A DNA stretch of 64,000 nt from Streptomyces sp. NBC_00775 (GCF_036347135.1 NZ_CP108938.1:10292001-10356000), one strand, 5' to 3'. Counted from the first letter of the stretch, positions 34,727 through 43,932 are shown. Notes: generated by a model from the sequence alone, not told the origin. Translations and numbers: made by a program.

Positions 34727-35458
34727 ATGAGGCAGAAGAAGGTCGGATCGGTCATGGCGACGGAGGTCGTCACGGTCCGGTACGACACGCCGTTCAAGGA
34801 AGTGGCACGGCTGCTTGCCGAGCACCGCATCAGCGGGCTGCCGGTGGTCGACGAGGACGGCAAGGTCCTCGGTGTGATTTCCGAGACCGATCTCATGGTC
34901 CGGCAGGCGGGTGTACCCGATCCCTACGAGACGCCGCGCCGCTCCCGGTTCGCCGGGCTGACCCGCGGTGCCCGTCGGCAGGCCGCGAAGGGGCACGCCC
35001 GTACCGCCGGACAGCTGATGTCCGTGCCGCCGGTCACCGTGCAAGCCGACGACACCATCGCCGAGGCGGCCCGGACCATGGCACACAGCTGCGTGGAGCG
35101 GCTGCCGGTGGTCGACGAGGAGGATCGGCTGGTCGGCATCGTCACCCGCCGCGACCTGATACAGGTCTTTCTGCAACCGGACGACGTCATCCGTCGCGAG
35201 GTGATCGACGAGGTGCTGGTCCGCACGCTGTGGCTGGCCCCCTCGGCCGTCAACGTCGGTGTGCACGAGGGTGTCGTCACCCTCGACGGCCATGTGGAGC
35301 GCCGGAGCGAGGCGGAGATCGCCGTCTCCATGACCGACCGGATCGACGGCGTGGTCGCCGTGACCGACAAGCTCACCTACCGGATGGACGACTCGCACCT
35401 GCGGCCGGACGAGCCGGCCCTGCACGGAGTCACCGAGGAATGGCTGCGAAAGCTCTGA
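34727..35458 (+). CDS. CBS-pair and BON domain protein (2 of 3)
   Basis: This 243-residue protein has CBS motifs at about 8-62 (MATEVVTVRYDTPFKEVARLL) and about 95-150 (MSVPPVTVQADDTIAEAART ... RLPVVDEEDRLVGIVTRRDL), then a BON domain (about 160-225). It starts 12 bp after the synthetase stop with GAGGAGG inside the gap, so it is in one operon with it. Between the CBS motifs is a basic linker (RRSRFAGLTRGARRQAAKGH). It probably senses nucleotides; the BON part suggests contact with membranes or partner proteins. Confidence 0.9.
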   Translation: MRQKKVGSVMATEVVTVRYDTPFKEVARLLAEHRISGLPVVDEDGKVLGVISETDLMVRQAGVPDPYETPRRSRFAGLTRGARRQAAKGHARTAGQLMSVPPVTVQADDTIAEAARTMAHSCVERLPVVDEEDRLVGIVTRRDLIQVFLQPDDVIRREVIDEVLVRTLWLAPSAVNVGVHEGVVTLDGHVERRSEAEIAVSMTDRIDGVVAVTDKLTYRMDDSHLRPDEPALHGVTEEWLRKL

Positions 35459-35484
35459 AGCAAGGCGAGAGAAGGGGTACCGCC

Positions 35485-35994
35485 ATGCTGAGCAAGGTGG
35501 TCGTCGCCTACGGGACGACGAACGGATCGACCGCGCGGATCGCGGAGACCATCGCGGAAGTCCTGCGCAAGGAAGGCGTGCTCGCCGAAGCGGTGCCCGC
35601 TCGCTTCGTGACGGACATCGAGTCGTACGACGCCCTGGTGGTGGGCGGCGCGCTGTACGCGGGGCGCTGGCACAAGGACGCCCGCCGCTTCGTCCGTCGG
35701 CACGGCCGTGCACTCGCCGGGCGACCGCTGTGGTTCTTCAGCAGCGGTCCCCTCGACGCCTCGGCCACGGAGAAGGACATACCGCCCGTCCCTGGCGTGC
35801 GGCGGGCCATGACCCGGCTCGACGTCCGGGAACACGTCACGTTCGGGGGCTGCCTGGAAGAAGGGGCCAAGGGATTCATCGCCCGGAAGATCGTTTCCTC
35901 CGGGAAGGGCGGGGACTTTCGTGACTTCGGGCAGATCGAGGCGTGGGCCGCGCGCATCGGCACCGAGCTGGTGTCCGGCGCACCGGCGGAATGA
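35485..35994 (+). CDS. flavodoxin-domain protein
   Basis: This 169-residue FMN protein carries the phosphate loop AYGTTNGSTARIAETIAEVL near its N-terminus and YDALVVGGALYAGRWHKDARRF, both as in HemG-type/flavodoxin-like proteins. It would act as a one- or two-electron carrier in the cytosol. It could supply electrons for activation of pyruvate formate-lyase, since radical-SAM activases need flavodoxin; that link is inference. It is the last gene of a three-gene operon ending in a strong hairpin. Confidence 0.88.
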   Translation: MLSKVVVAYGTTNGSTARIAETIAEVLRKEGVLAEAVPARFVTDIESYDALVVGGALYAGRWHKDARRFVRRHGRALAGRPLWFFSSGPLDASATEKDIPPVPGVRRAMTRLDVREHVTFGGCLEEGAKGFIARKIVSSGKGGDFRDFGQIEAWAARIGTELVSGAPAE

Positions 35995-36014
35995 GCCGCG
36001 CGCCGTTTCGGTAC

Positions 36015-36049
36015 AGGGCGCAAGCCGGAACCTTTCCGGCTTGCGCCCT
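36015..36049 (+). terminator. perfect 16-bp hairpin terminator
   Basis: AGGGCGCAAGCCGGAA (36015-36030), loop CCT, and TTCCGGCTTGCGCCCT (36034-36049) are fully complementary. It lies 20 nt after the flavodoxin stop and before the kinase gene. No T-run follows. Confidence 0.85.
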
Positions 36050-36229
36050 GACGCCGCCCTGAAGTCTGATGCGACCGGACGAGACTCCGACGACCGCCTG
36101 GTGTCTGAACTGCGCTGAGGATTCCCGTCGTCGGAGCGGTGCGTGGTGCCGCCGAGGCCTCCCAGGCAGTACCGTGACGGCAGTCGAACTGATGCGCGGC
36201 CTTGTCCGCTTGATGGGCCGGAGGAAGCG

Positions 36230-37990
36230 ATGGGGGCGGACGCGCGCGGGGGTTCCGAGCAGCATCTGCCCAAGCTTCGGCTCGACGAGTTGCTGGGTGA
36301 GCTTCAGGTGCGTATCGACGCGGTGCGGGGTACCCGGGATCGCCTGCACAGCCTGTTGGAGGCCGTTCTGTCGGTCGGACGGGAGCTGGACCTGCCGCAG
36401 GTGCTGCGCAGCATCGTCGAGGCCGCGGTGGTCCTGGTGGATGCCGAGTACGGGGCGCTGGGCGTGATCGGCGGCGACCGGAAGCTGTCCGAGTTCCTCA
36501 CTGTCGGCATCGACGAGGAGCAGCGGTCCGAGATCGGGGCGCTGCCCAGCGGGCACGGGCTCCTTGGCGAGCTCATCCGGCACCCGGTGCCGCTGCGGCT
36601 GCCGGAGCTCTCGGAGCATCCGGAGTCGTACGGTTTTCCGGCCCATCACCCCCCGATGCACTCCTTTCTCGGCGTGCCGATCCGGGTACGCGAGGAGGTG
36701 TTCGGCAACCTCTACCTCGCCGAGAAACGGAGCGAGCGGGAGTTCGACGCGGAGGACGAGTCCGTCCTGTCGACGCTGGCCGTGGCCGCCGGGGTCGCCA
36801 TCGAGAACGCGCGGTTGTACGAGGAGACCAGGCTCCGCGAGCGCTGGCAGCGGGCCAGCGGCAAGGTCACCAGTGCCCTGCTGACCGGGGCGCCCAGCGC
36901 TGAGGTGCTGGAGCTGATCGTCGACGAGGCCCGGAAGATCGTCTCCGCGGACATGGGCATGATCGCGGACAACATACCGGGCGAGCAGGCGCTGCGGCCG
37001 GCGCTCGCCGTCGGGCTCGGCGCGGAGCAGCGCGGTGGCTTGGTGATGTCGGCCCGGGACGGCTTGGTCGGATCCGCGCTCAGCTCCGCGGAGCCGGTGG
37101 TCAGCACCGACATCCAACACGACGCCCGCGCGCGCGAGGGGGAGCCCCAGTGGGCCGGGCTCGGCCCCGTGGTCGCGGTGCCGCTCGGTACCAGCGGGAA
37201 GGCCCGGGGCGTGCTGCTGCTGGGGAGGGTGCAGGGCGGTACGCCGTTCGGCGACGCGGACACCGGGCCGCTGCTCGGGTTCGCCGACCAGGCGGCGCTG
37301 GCGCTGGAGCTGGCCGAACGGCGGCGGGACGCGGAACAGATCGCGTTGCTCCAGGACCGCGACCGTATCGCTCGTGACCTGCACGACCTCGCCATCCAGC
37401 GGCTCTTCGCGGCCGGGATGACGCTGCAGAGTGCCCAGCGCTTCATGGAGCACGCCGAGGGCATGGAGCGGCTGACGCGAACCGTCGACGACCTCGATGA
37501 CACCATCAAGATCATCCGGTCCACGATCTTCGGCCTGCGCACACACGGCGGAAGGGGCCGGGAGGGCAACGGATTGCGCGGCCGGGTGTCCGAGGCGGTC
37601 ACGGCCTCGACCACGTCGTTCGGTTTCGCGCCCGCGCTGCGGATCGAGGGGCTCGTCGAGACGGACGTCCCCGGCGACATCGCGGACCACGCGGTCGCGG
37701 TGCTCGGCGAGGCGCTGAGCAACGCGGCCCGGCACTCCGGCGCGCAAGCCGTCGACGTCCGACTCCAGTGCGCCGGGGGCGAGTTGACGCTCACCGTGAC
37801 GGACAACGGATGCGGAGTGCCCAGCGACGTCCAGCGCAGCGGGCTCAAGAACCTGGAGGAGCGGGCGGTTGCCCTCGGGGGCGTACTGACGCTCGGCGAA
37901 CGGCCCGAGGGCGGTGGCACGCGGCTGGTGTGGTGGGTACCGGTGGGTCCGACCGGCGCGGCGACGGCCGACGGCTCGCCGAACGGCTGA
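36230..37990 (+). CDS. DevS/OsdK-like sensor histidine kinase
   Basis: This 586-residue cytoplasmic kinase has two GAF domains (about 45-190 and 205-360), a HisKA_3 dimerisation domain with phospho-acceptor H385 in DRIARDLHDLAIQRLFAAGM, and a HATPase domain (about 475-575, N-box GEALSNAARHSG, G-box DNGCGVPSD). The first GAF contains ESYGFPAHHPPMHSFLGVPI. In the mycobacterial oxygen/redox sensors DevS and DosT the haem-ligating His lies at a similar position (149/147), so H139 or H140 here is a candidate haem ligand. I chose ATG 36230 behind GGAGG. The convergent regulator at 38084 is the probable partner, as with OsdK/OsdR of S. coelicolor. Confidence 0.92.
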   Translation: MGADARGGSEQHLPKLRLDELLGELQVRIDAVRGTRDRLHSLLEAVLSVGRELDLPQVLRSIVEAAVVLVDAEYGALGVIGGDRKLSEFLTVGIDEEQRSEIGALPSGHGLLGELIRHPVPLRLPELSEHPESYGFPAHHPPMHSFLGVPIRVREEVFGNLYLAEKRSEREFDAEDESVLSTLAVAAGVAIENARLYEETRLRERWQRASGKVTSALLTGAPSAEVLELIVDEARKIVSADMGMIADNIPGEQALRPALAVGLGAEQRGGLVMSARDGLVGSALSSAEPVVSTDIQHDARAREGEPQWAGLGPVVAVPLGTSGKARGVLLLGRVQGGTPFGDADTGPLLGFADQAALALELAERRRDAEQIALLQDRDRIARDLHDLAIQRLFAAGMTLQSAQRFMEHAEGMERLTRTVDDLDDTIKIIRSTIFGLRTHGGRGREGNGLRGRVSEAVTASTTSFGFAPALRIEGLVETDVPGDIADHAVAVLGEALSNAARHSGAQAVDVRLQCAGGELTLTVTDNGCGVPSDVQRSGLKNLEERAVALGGVLTLGERPEGGGTRLVWWVPVGPTGAATADGSPNG

Positions 37991-38022
37991 GACCGTCGGT
38001 GCCGCTCGTGTCCGGAGTTCTT

Positions 38023-38045
38023 CGGCCGCGGACGGACGGCGGCCG
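38023..38045. terminator. hairpin between kinase and regulator genes
   Basis: CGGCCGC (38023-38029) and GCGGCCG (38039-38045) form a 7-bp GC stem with a 9-base loop between the convergent kinase and response-regulator genes. It may end both transcripts. Confidence 0.4.
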
Positions 38046-38083
38046 ACCGCGTCGTTCCCCCTCGCCTCTGAAGAGGTACGGAC

Positions 38084-38785
38084 TCAATGTCCGGGGAGGT
38101 TGGCGGTGTTGGGGTGCTCCAGCTGGCTGGCCAGGACCGCCGCCTGGACCCTGCGCTGGACGCCGAGCTTGGCCAGGAGCCGCGAGATGTGGTTCTTGAC
38201 CGTCTTCTCGGACAGGTAGAGCTTCTTGCCGATCTCGCGGTTGGTGAGCCCGTCCCCGATCAGCGCGAGAACGTCCCGCTCGCGGGGTGAGAGGCTGGCG
38301 AGCTCGGGCGCGAGGGCCGGTGCCTCGGTGGGGTCCGCGCGCAGGGAGCGCATCAGCCGGGCGGTCGTCGTGGGGTCCAGCATCGACTGCCCGGATGCCA
38401 CCGTGCGGACCGCCGCGACCAGGTCGGAACCGCGGATCTGCTTGAGCACATAGCCCGAGGCTCCGGCCATGATGGCGTCGAGCAGGGCTTCCTCGTCGTC
38501 GAACGAGGTCAGCATCAGACAAGCCAGCTCCGGCATCCGGCTGCGCAGCTCCCGGCAGACACTGATCCCGTCGCCGTCCGGCAGACGGACGTCCAGGACC
38601 GCGACATGCGGCCGCAGCGCCGGCCCGCGCACCAGCGCGTGCTCGACACTGCCCACATCCCCGACCACCGAGATGTCCGGCTCGGCGTCCAGGAGATCGG
38701 TCAGACCGCGGCGCACGACCTCGTGGTCGTCCAGCAGGAAGACCCGGATGGGGTCCTGTTCCGTGAACTTGCGCGCCTCGGCCAT
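38084..38785 (-). CDS. DevR/OsdR-like NarL-family response regulator
   Basis: This 233-residue regulator has a receiver domain (about 13-130; acidic D19-D20, phospho-acceptor D65 in VAVLDVRLPDGDG, K115 in GYVLKQIRG) and a LuxR-type helix-turn-helix (about 165-225; LSPRERDVLALIGDGLTNRE, SEKTVKNHISRLLAKLGVQ). The receiver and DNA-binding signatures are those of the DevR/DosR group. A perfect island box lies about 82 bp before its ATG, suggesting it controls itself. It is the likely activator of all genes here that carry NGGGMCSNNNGGYCCC sites. Confidence 0.93.
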   Translation of the reverse strand: MAEARKFTEQDPIRVFLLDDHEVVRRGLTDLLDAEPDISVVGDVGSVEHALVRGPALRPHVAVLDVRLPDGDGISVCRELRSRMPELACLMLTSFDDEEALLDAIMAGASGYVLKQIRGSDLVAAVRTVASGQSMLDPTTTARLMRSLRADPTEAPALAPELASLSPRERDVLALIGDGLTNREIGKKLYLSEKTVKNHISRLLAKLGVQRRVQAAVLASQLEHPNTANLPGH

Positions 38786-38866
38786 GACGACCCCTTGTTC
38801 AGTAGTGGACTGCGGACCACGAGCTGGCTGTGACGACGATCATCACGCTCCGGGGTCCATCACACC

Positions 38867-38882
38867 AGGGCCGACCGGCCCC
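38867..38882. promoter_or_regulatory. DevR/OsdR-like box upstream of the regulator gene
   Basis: AGGGCCGACCGGCCCC is an exact consensus match 82 bp before the regulator start (read leftwards). A partial second copy (ATCGGCCCCTGG) is at about 38900-38911. Confidence 0.7.
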
Positions 38883-38913
38883 ACTTGAGTGCGGTCGTCG
38901 CATCGGCCCCTGG

Positions 38914-39576
38914 TCACTGCTCCGGTCCGCGGGCCGGCCCCGTCAACTCGAACTCCACGTCCACCACACCTTCGACGGCCCGCACCAGGCGCGCGGCCAC
39001 AGGCACCAGCGAGGTGTCCCGGATCTGACCGGCGAGTGTGACGACACCGTCCCGCACCTGCACGCGAACAGCGGACAAGGGAGCACGGAACAAGTACGAC
39101 ACGATTTCCCGCCGGACCTCCTCGGCGATGTCCTCGTCGTCCCGCAGGAACACCTTCAGCAGATCGCCGCGGCTGACGACGCCTTCGAGTTTGCCCATGT
39201 CGTCGACGACGGGGAGCCGCTTGACCTTGGCGTGCGCCATGGTCCGCGCGGCCTGCGCCAGGGTCGCGTCCGCCTGGACGGTGACGACCGGGGCCGTCAT
39301 CAGGTCCTCGGCGGTCACCGCGCCGGCCTTGGTGAGGTCCGAAAGGCGCCGAAGCTGGGTATCGCGGTCCGGGTCGTCGTCCCGGAACTCCTCCTTGTGC
39401 AGCAAGTCAGCCTCGGAGACGACGCCGACCACGCGGTCCTCGCCCTCCAGGACGGGCAGGGCACTGACTTTCCACTGCTCCATCAACCGCACGATCTCCT
39501 TGAAGTTGGCCTTGCGGCCGACGGCGGCGACGGTGTGGGTCATCACGTCGCTGACGATGTGCGGGGTGCCGTGCAT
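38914..39576 (-). CDS. CBS-pair and BON domain protein (3 of 3)
   Basis: This 220-residue protein has CBS motifs at about 8-62 (VMTHTVAAVGRKANFKEIVR) and about 88-145 (KVKRLPVVDDMGKLEGVVSR) and a BON domain (about 150-215, ending VEGVVDVEFELTG). It lies between the cyclic-nucleotide-binding gene and the response-regulator gene, on the same strand as both, so the three may form one operon with an extra promoter before the regulator. Its BON tail resembles two stray fragments elsewhere in the window. Confidence 0.9.
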   Translation of the reverse strand: MHGTPHIVSDVMTHTVAAVGRKANFKEIVRLMEQWKVSALPVLEGEDRVVGVVSEADLLHKEEFRDDDPDRDTQLRRLSDLTKAGAVTAEDLMTAPVVTVQADATLAQAARTMAHAKVKRLPVVDDMGKLEGVVSRGDLLKVFLRDDEDIAEEVRREIVSYLFRAPLSAVRVQVRDGVVTLAGQIRDTSLVPVAARLVRAVEGVVDVEFELTGPARGPEQ

Positions 39577-39604
39577 GCTGACTCCTCGGTGGATGGCGAC
39601 ACGG

Positions 39605-40069
39605 TCAGCGAAGGCTTCCGCTGCCGTAGGGCGCGTACAGGTCCAGCAGCCGGTTCCTGGCCGACCGCAGCCGGCGGGCGACGATGTCTCCCACCCACTG
39701 GCCCACGGCCATGCCCAGCGCCGGATCGGCCTGGCACATGCCGCGTACGACGTCGGCGTCGAACTCGTAGGCGCGCACCGGGCTCGTGGCCTCGGCGCCC
39801 AGATGCCAGGTGTGCGGTCCGAACAGCCAGGACCAGCCGACGAGTTCGTTGTGCCCGACGGTCTCGATGACGGCCGCGCGGCGGCCGGGCACGCGCATGT
39901 CGAGGGCCACGGTGCCGGTACGGACGATCCAGAACCGGTCCGCTCGCCGGCCCTCCTCGAACAGGCGGGTTCCCTGCGGGAACGACACCTCCCGGGCTAC
40001 GTGCATCAGGCGCTCGCCGTGCTCGGCGGGCAACGCCCGCAGCAAGCCGGCAGTGGGGGAAGCGTTCAT
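39605..40069 (-). CDS. stand-alone cyclic-nucleotide-binding domain protein
   Basis: This 154-residue protein consists of one cNMP-binding (Crp-type) beta-roll: FPQGTRLFEEGRRADRFWIV, then GHNELVGWSWLFGPHTWHL. The canonical phosphate-binding RxA pair is not obvious, so cNMP binding is uncertain. There is no helix-turn-helix, so it is not a DNA-binding Crp. I chose ATG 40069. Because mycobacterial Pat proteins carry a cNMP domain fused to GNAT, this protein might regulate a partner in trans; that is speculation. Confidence 0.85.
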   Translation of the reverse strand: MNASPTAGLLRALPAEHGERLMHVAREVSFPQGTRLFEEGRRADRFWIVRTGTVALDMRVPGRRAAVIETVGHNELVGWSWLFGPHTWHLGAEATSPVRAYEFDADVVRGMCQADPALGMAVGQWVGDIVARRLRSARNRLLDLYAPYGSGSLR

Positions 40070-40137
40070 GATCCTGTCCTCTTCCTGGAACGCGATCCTG
40101 CCACCTCCAATCTCTCCTCGAAGCCCCGTCTTCACCA

Positions 40138-40292
40138 TGGGCCGAGCGGCCCCGAGGCCGGGCCGTACGGCATCGCCCGGTGCATGCGGTCCGGTGCCCC
40201 GGCGCGCCGTACGGGAGTGAGGCTGCCCGGGGCGTGGAGGGTCGGGACGACACCGGGGCCATAGGGCCCCTCGGAAGGGCCTGCCCGGCCCC
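40138..40292. promoter_or_regulatory. three DevR/OsdR-like boxes in a divergent promoter region
   Basis: TGGGCCGAGCGGCCCC (40138-40153) is exact and lies 69 bp before the cNMP-domain gene. GGGGCCATAGGGCCCC (40255-40270, one mismatch, perfectly palindromic outside its centre) and GGGCCTGCCCGGCCCC (40277-40292, two mismatches) lie about 80-115 bp before the USP gene at 40371. Each divergent gene thus has its own site. Confidence 0.7.
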
Positions 40293-40370
40293 TGCACCCG
40301 GGCCCAGCCCGGTATCAGGCTCGATGGGGAGAAGAGGAATCCACCGGTATGCACGCAGGAGGTGCGGACC

Positions 40371-41279
40371 ATGCTTCGACACGTCGCCGCGGGGATCGAC
40401 GGGACTCCCGAAGGTCTGGCCGCCGCGCACTGGGCGGCCAGGGAAGCCGTGCGCCGGGGCACGGCGCTGCGGCTGGTGCACGCCTGGGAGTGGCGGCCGC
40501 GGCCCGACCCGACCGTGCCCGCGGACATGTCGCAGCGGTCCTGGGCCGAGGACATGGTGGCGCAGGCGTCGGACAGCATGCGCGCCGCGCACCCCGGCCT
40601 GCGGGTCGTCACCCACTCGGTCGCCGACGCGCCGGTCGGGGTCCTGCTCGCGGCGGCCGAGGAAGCCGATCTGCTGGTCCTCGGCTCCCGTGGGATCAGC
40701 GGCGTCGCGGGGTTCCTGACCGGGTCGGTGTCGCAGCGGGTGGTCGCCAGGGCACCGCGTCCCGTGGTGCTGGTGCGGGCGGGGGAGTGCACCGCCCACG
40801 AGCACTTCTCGGCGGTAGCCGGAATCTCCCCCGACGAGATACCCCAGACCCCGTACCGCGACGTCGTGCTCGGCTTCGACACGGACCGGCCCTGCGACGA
40901 ACTCATCGAGTTCGCCTTCGACGCCGCCCGACGCCGTGCCACCGCGCTTCGCGTGGTCCATGCCTTCAGCGCGCCGCCCGCCTACGCGGCGATCGACAGG
41001 CTCGCCCCGGTGAACGGCCCCGAGCTACTCGCCGAGCACGAGCGCGCCGTGGTCGCGACGCTGCGCCCCTGGTGCGAGAAGTTCCCCGAGGTCGCCGTGA
41101 CCGAGACCGTCACCGAAGGGCGCGCGGCCGGCGAGCTGATCCATGCCTCGGCCGGCGCGGCCCTCCTCGTGGTGGGCCGCCGGGTGCGGCGGACCATGCT
41201 CGGCAACCACCTCGGCTCCGTCGTACACGCCGCACTGCACCACGCACCCTGCCCCGTCGCCGTCGTCCCACACGCCTGA
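40371..41279 (+). CDS. two-domain universal stress protein
   Basis: This 302-residue protein has tandem USP domains (about 1-145 and 155-302). Each carries the ATP-binding G-2x-G-9x-G(S/T) motif: LGSRGISGVAGFLTGSVSQR and GRRVRRTMLGNHLGSVVH. AGGAGG lies 8 nt before ATG 40371; a GTG at 40362 overlaps that site and is rejected. It precedes PPDK by 22 bp and is probably cotranscribed. USPs of this type are DosR-induced in mycobacteria and are linked to growth arrest. Confidence 0.93.
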   Translation: MLRHVAAGIDGTPEGLAAAHWAAREAVRRGTALRLVHAWEWRPRPDPTVPADMSQRSWAEDMVAQASDSMRAAHPGLRVVTHSVADAPVGVLLAAAEEADLLVLGSRGISGVAGFLTGSVSQRVVARAPRPVVLVRAGECTAHEHFSAVAGISPDEIPQTPYRDVVLGFDTDRPCDELIEFAFDAARRRATALRVVHAFSAPPAYAAIDRLAPVNGPELLAEHERAVVATLRPWCEKFPEVAVTETVTEGRAAGELIHASAGAALLVVGRRVRRTMLGNHLGSVVHAALHHAPCPVAVVPHA

Positions 41280-41301
41280 ACAGCCCCGGAGGATGAGAGA
41301 G

Positions 41302-43932
41302 ATGACCAGGTACGTGTACGAATTCTCCGAGGGCGGCCGTGACATGGCGGACCTGCTCGGCGGCAAGGGAGCCAACCTGGCGGAGATGACCCGCCTGGGA
41401 CTGCCGGTACCGCCCGGCTTCACCGTCACCACCGACGCCTGCCGCGCATACCTGGCAACGGGCGAGGAGCCGGGAGAACTGGCCGCCCAGGTCGCCCACG
41501 CGCTGGTGGAGCTGGAACGACGCACCGGTCGTCAGCTGGGCGGCCGTGACAACCCCCTGCTGTTGTCCGTGCGTTCGGGCAGCAAGTTCTCGATGCCCGG
41601 GATGATGGAGACGATCCTGGACATCGGCCTCGGTGACGCATCCGTCCCCGGGCTCGCCAAGGCCGCCGGCAGCGAGCACTTCGCGTGGGACTCCTACCGT
41701 CGTCTCCTCCAGATGTACGGCCGCACGGTCCTCGGTATCGCCCCGGAACGGTTCGACCGGCGCGGGAGCACCGACGACCCCGCCCGGCTCGTCGAGGACT
41801 TCAAGCAGGTGATCCGGGACGCGACGGGCGAGGAGTTCCCGCAGGACCCCGGCGCGCAGCTGTACCGCTCGATCCGGGCCGTCTTCCGCTCCTGGAACAG
41901 CGAGCGCGCCCGCCTCTACCGCCGCCGTGAACACATCCCCGACGACCTGGGCACCGCCGTGAACATCCAGGTCATGGTCTTCGGCAACCGGGGTCCGGAC
42001 TCCGGCACGGGAGTCGCCTTCACCCGCGACCCGGCCACCGGCGCCCGGGGTGTCTACGGCGACTACCTGCGGGACGCCCAGGGCGAGGACGTCGTCGCCG
42101 GTATCCGCAACGCCGTGCCACTTGCCGAGCTGGAGCGGCTCGACCCGCCCTCGTACCGGCAACTCATCGACCACATGGGCACGTTGGAGCACCACTACCG
42201 CGACCTGTGCGACATCGAGTTCACCATCGAGCGCGGCACGCTCTGGATGCTCCAGACCCGGGTCGGCAAGCGCACCGCCGAGGCCGCCTTCCGTATCGCC
42301 GAGGCGCTCGTCGACGAGAAGCTGATCGGCGAGGACGAAGCGCTCGCCCGCGTCGGAGGGGCGCAGCTCGCCCGACTGATGTTCCCCCGCTTCGAGGCAC
42401 ACGCCGAGACGAAGCCCCTGGCGCACGGGGTCCCGGCCTCTCCCGGCGCCGCCGTCGGAGCGATCGTCTTCGACTCGGCCGAGGCGGTGCGCCGCGCCGC
42501 GACGGGGGAGAAGGTGATCCTCGTACGCCGGGAGACCACCCCCGACGATCTGCCCGGGATGGTCGCGGCCGAGGCCGTGCTCACCAGCCGCGGTGGCAAG
42601 ACCAGCCACGCGGCCGTGGTGGCGCGCGGCATGGGCAAGGTGTGCGTGTGCGGCGCAGAGGAACTGACGGTGGACGTCGAGGCACGGACGCTCACCGCAC
42701 CCGACCGGACCGTGCTCGCCGAAGGCACGGTGCTCTCCGTGGACGGCACGGCGGGCACGGTCCACCTCGGGGCACTGCCACTGACCGACTCGCCGGTCGG
42801 CCGCTTCCTCGACACCGGGGAACGCGACGGGGCCTTGACGGATGCCGTGGCCCGCACCCTCGAACACGCCGACTCCGTACGGCATTTGGGGGTGCGCGCC
42901 AACGCCGACACTCCCGAGGACGCGGCCCGAGCGAGGCGTTACGGGGCCGAGGGCATCGGCTTGTGCCGCACGGAGCACATGTTCCTCGGCGAGCGACGCG
43001 GCCTGATCGAGGCGATGATCCTCGCCGAGGACGAGACCGGGCGGCGCGCCGCCCTGGAAGCGCTGCTGCCGCTCCAGCGGGCCGACTTCGTGGGAATCCT
43101 GGCCGCTATGGACGGCCTGCCGGTGACCATCCGGCTGATCGACCCACCGCTGCACGAGTTCCTGCCCGACCGCACCGAACTCGCCGTACGCGTCGCCACC
43201 CACCCCACCGCCCACGACCGGCGCCTGCTGGCCGCCGTGGAGCGCATGCACGAGAGCAACCCGATGCTCGGGCTGCGCGGCGTTCGTCTGGGACTCGTTG
43301 TCCCGGGGTTGGTCGAGATGCAGGTACGGGCGATCGCCGAAGCCGTTGTGGAGCGGTTGCGGGACGGGGGAGACCCCCGGGCCGAGATCATGGTTCCGCT
43401 GGTCGGCACGGTCGGGGAGCTGCGGATCGTGCGGGCGGCTGCGGAGCATGTACTCGCCGAGGTGTCGAAGGCGTCCGGGCTCACCGTCGACTGCCCCATC
43501 GGCACGATGATCGAACTGCCCCGTGCCGCGCTGACCGCCGGCCGGATCGCCGAGGCCGCCGACTTCTTCTCCTTCGGCACCAACGACCTGACCCAGACGG
43601 CGTGGGGACTGTCCCGTGACGATGTCGAGGCGTCCTTCTTCCCCGCCTACCTGGCGCAAGGCATCTTCGCCACCTCGCCCTTCGAGACCCTCGACCGGGA
43701 CGGCGTCGGCCGACTGGTCCGGATCGCCGTCGAGGAGGGCCGCGCGACGAACCCGACCCTGAAGATCGGCGTCTGCGGCGAACACGGCGGCGACCCGGAC
43801 TCCATCCACTTCTTCCACGACACCGGCCTCGACTACGTCTCCTGCTCGCCCTTCCGCGTTCCTGTCGCCCGCCTGGAAGCGGGTCGCGCGGCGCTGGCGA
43901 ACCGGGCCGACGGGGCGTCCGCGGCCACCTAG
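41302..43932 (+). CDS. ppdK: pyruvate, phosphate dikinase
   Basis: This 876-residue enzyme interconverts pyruvate + ATP + Pi with PEP + AMP + PPi. It has an N-terminal ATP-grasp (about 1-340, SVRSGSKFSMPGMMETILD), the swivelling phosphohistidine domain with H436 in GGKTSHAAVVARGMGK, and the PEP/pyruvate barrel (about 510-870) with catalytic C825 in IGVCGEHGGD and SFGTNDLTQTAWG. I chose ATG 41302, 9 nt after GGAGG; ATG 41293 abuts that site. Under low oxygen it may run towards pyruvate, saving energy by using PPi. It sits between USP genes. Confidence 0.96.
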   Translation: MTRYVYEFSEGGRDMADLLGGKGANLAEMTRLGLPVPPGFTVTTDACRAYLATGEEPGELAAQVAHALVELERRTGRQLGGRDNPLLLSVRSGSKFSMPGMMETILDIGLGDASVPGLAKAAGSEHFAWDSYRRLLQMYGRTVLGIAPERFDRRGSTDDPARLVEDFKQVIRDATGEEFPQDPGAQLYRSIRAVFRSWNSERARLYRRREHIPDDLGTAVNIQVMVFGNRGPDSGTGVAFTRDPATGARGVYGDYLRDAQGEDVVAGIRNAVPLAELERLDPPSYRQLIDHMGTLEHHYRDLCDIEFTIERGTLWMLQTRVGKRTAEAAFRIAEALVDEKLIGEDEALARVGGAQLARLMFPRFEAHAETKPLAHGVPASPGAAVGAIVFDSAEAVRRAATGEKVILVRRETTPDDLPGMVAAEAVLTSRGGKTSHAAVVARGMGKVCVCGAEELTVDVEARTLTAPDRTVLAEGTVLSVDGTAGTVHLGALPLTDSPVGRFLDTGERDGALTDAVARTLEHADSVRHLGVRANADTPEDAARARRYGAEGIGLCRTEHMFLGERRGLIEAMILAEDETGRRAALEALLPLQRADFVGILAAMDGLPVTIRLIDPPLHEFLPDRTELAVRVATHPTAHDRRLLAAVERMHESNPMLGLRGVRLGLVVPGLVEMQVRAIAEAVVERLRDGGDPRAEIMVPLVGTVGELRIVRAAAEHVLAEVSKASGLTVDCPIGTMIELPRAALTAGRIAEAADFFSFGTNDLTQTAWGLSRDDVEASFFPAYLAQGIFATSPFETLDRDGVGRLVRIAVEEGRATNPTLKIGVCGEHGGDPDSIHFFHDTGLDYVSCSPFRVPVARLEAGRAALANRADGASAAT

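Noticed and set aside
39605..40942. Longer Crp-like protein starting at 40942
   Set aside because: The upstream part overlaps promoter boxes and the divergent USP gene; ATG 40069 gives a compact cNMP domain.
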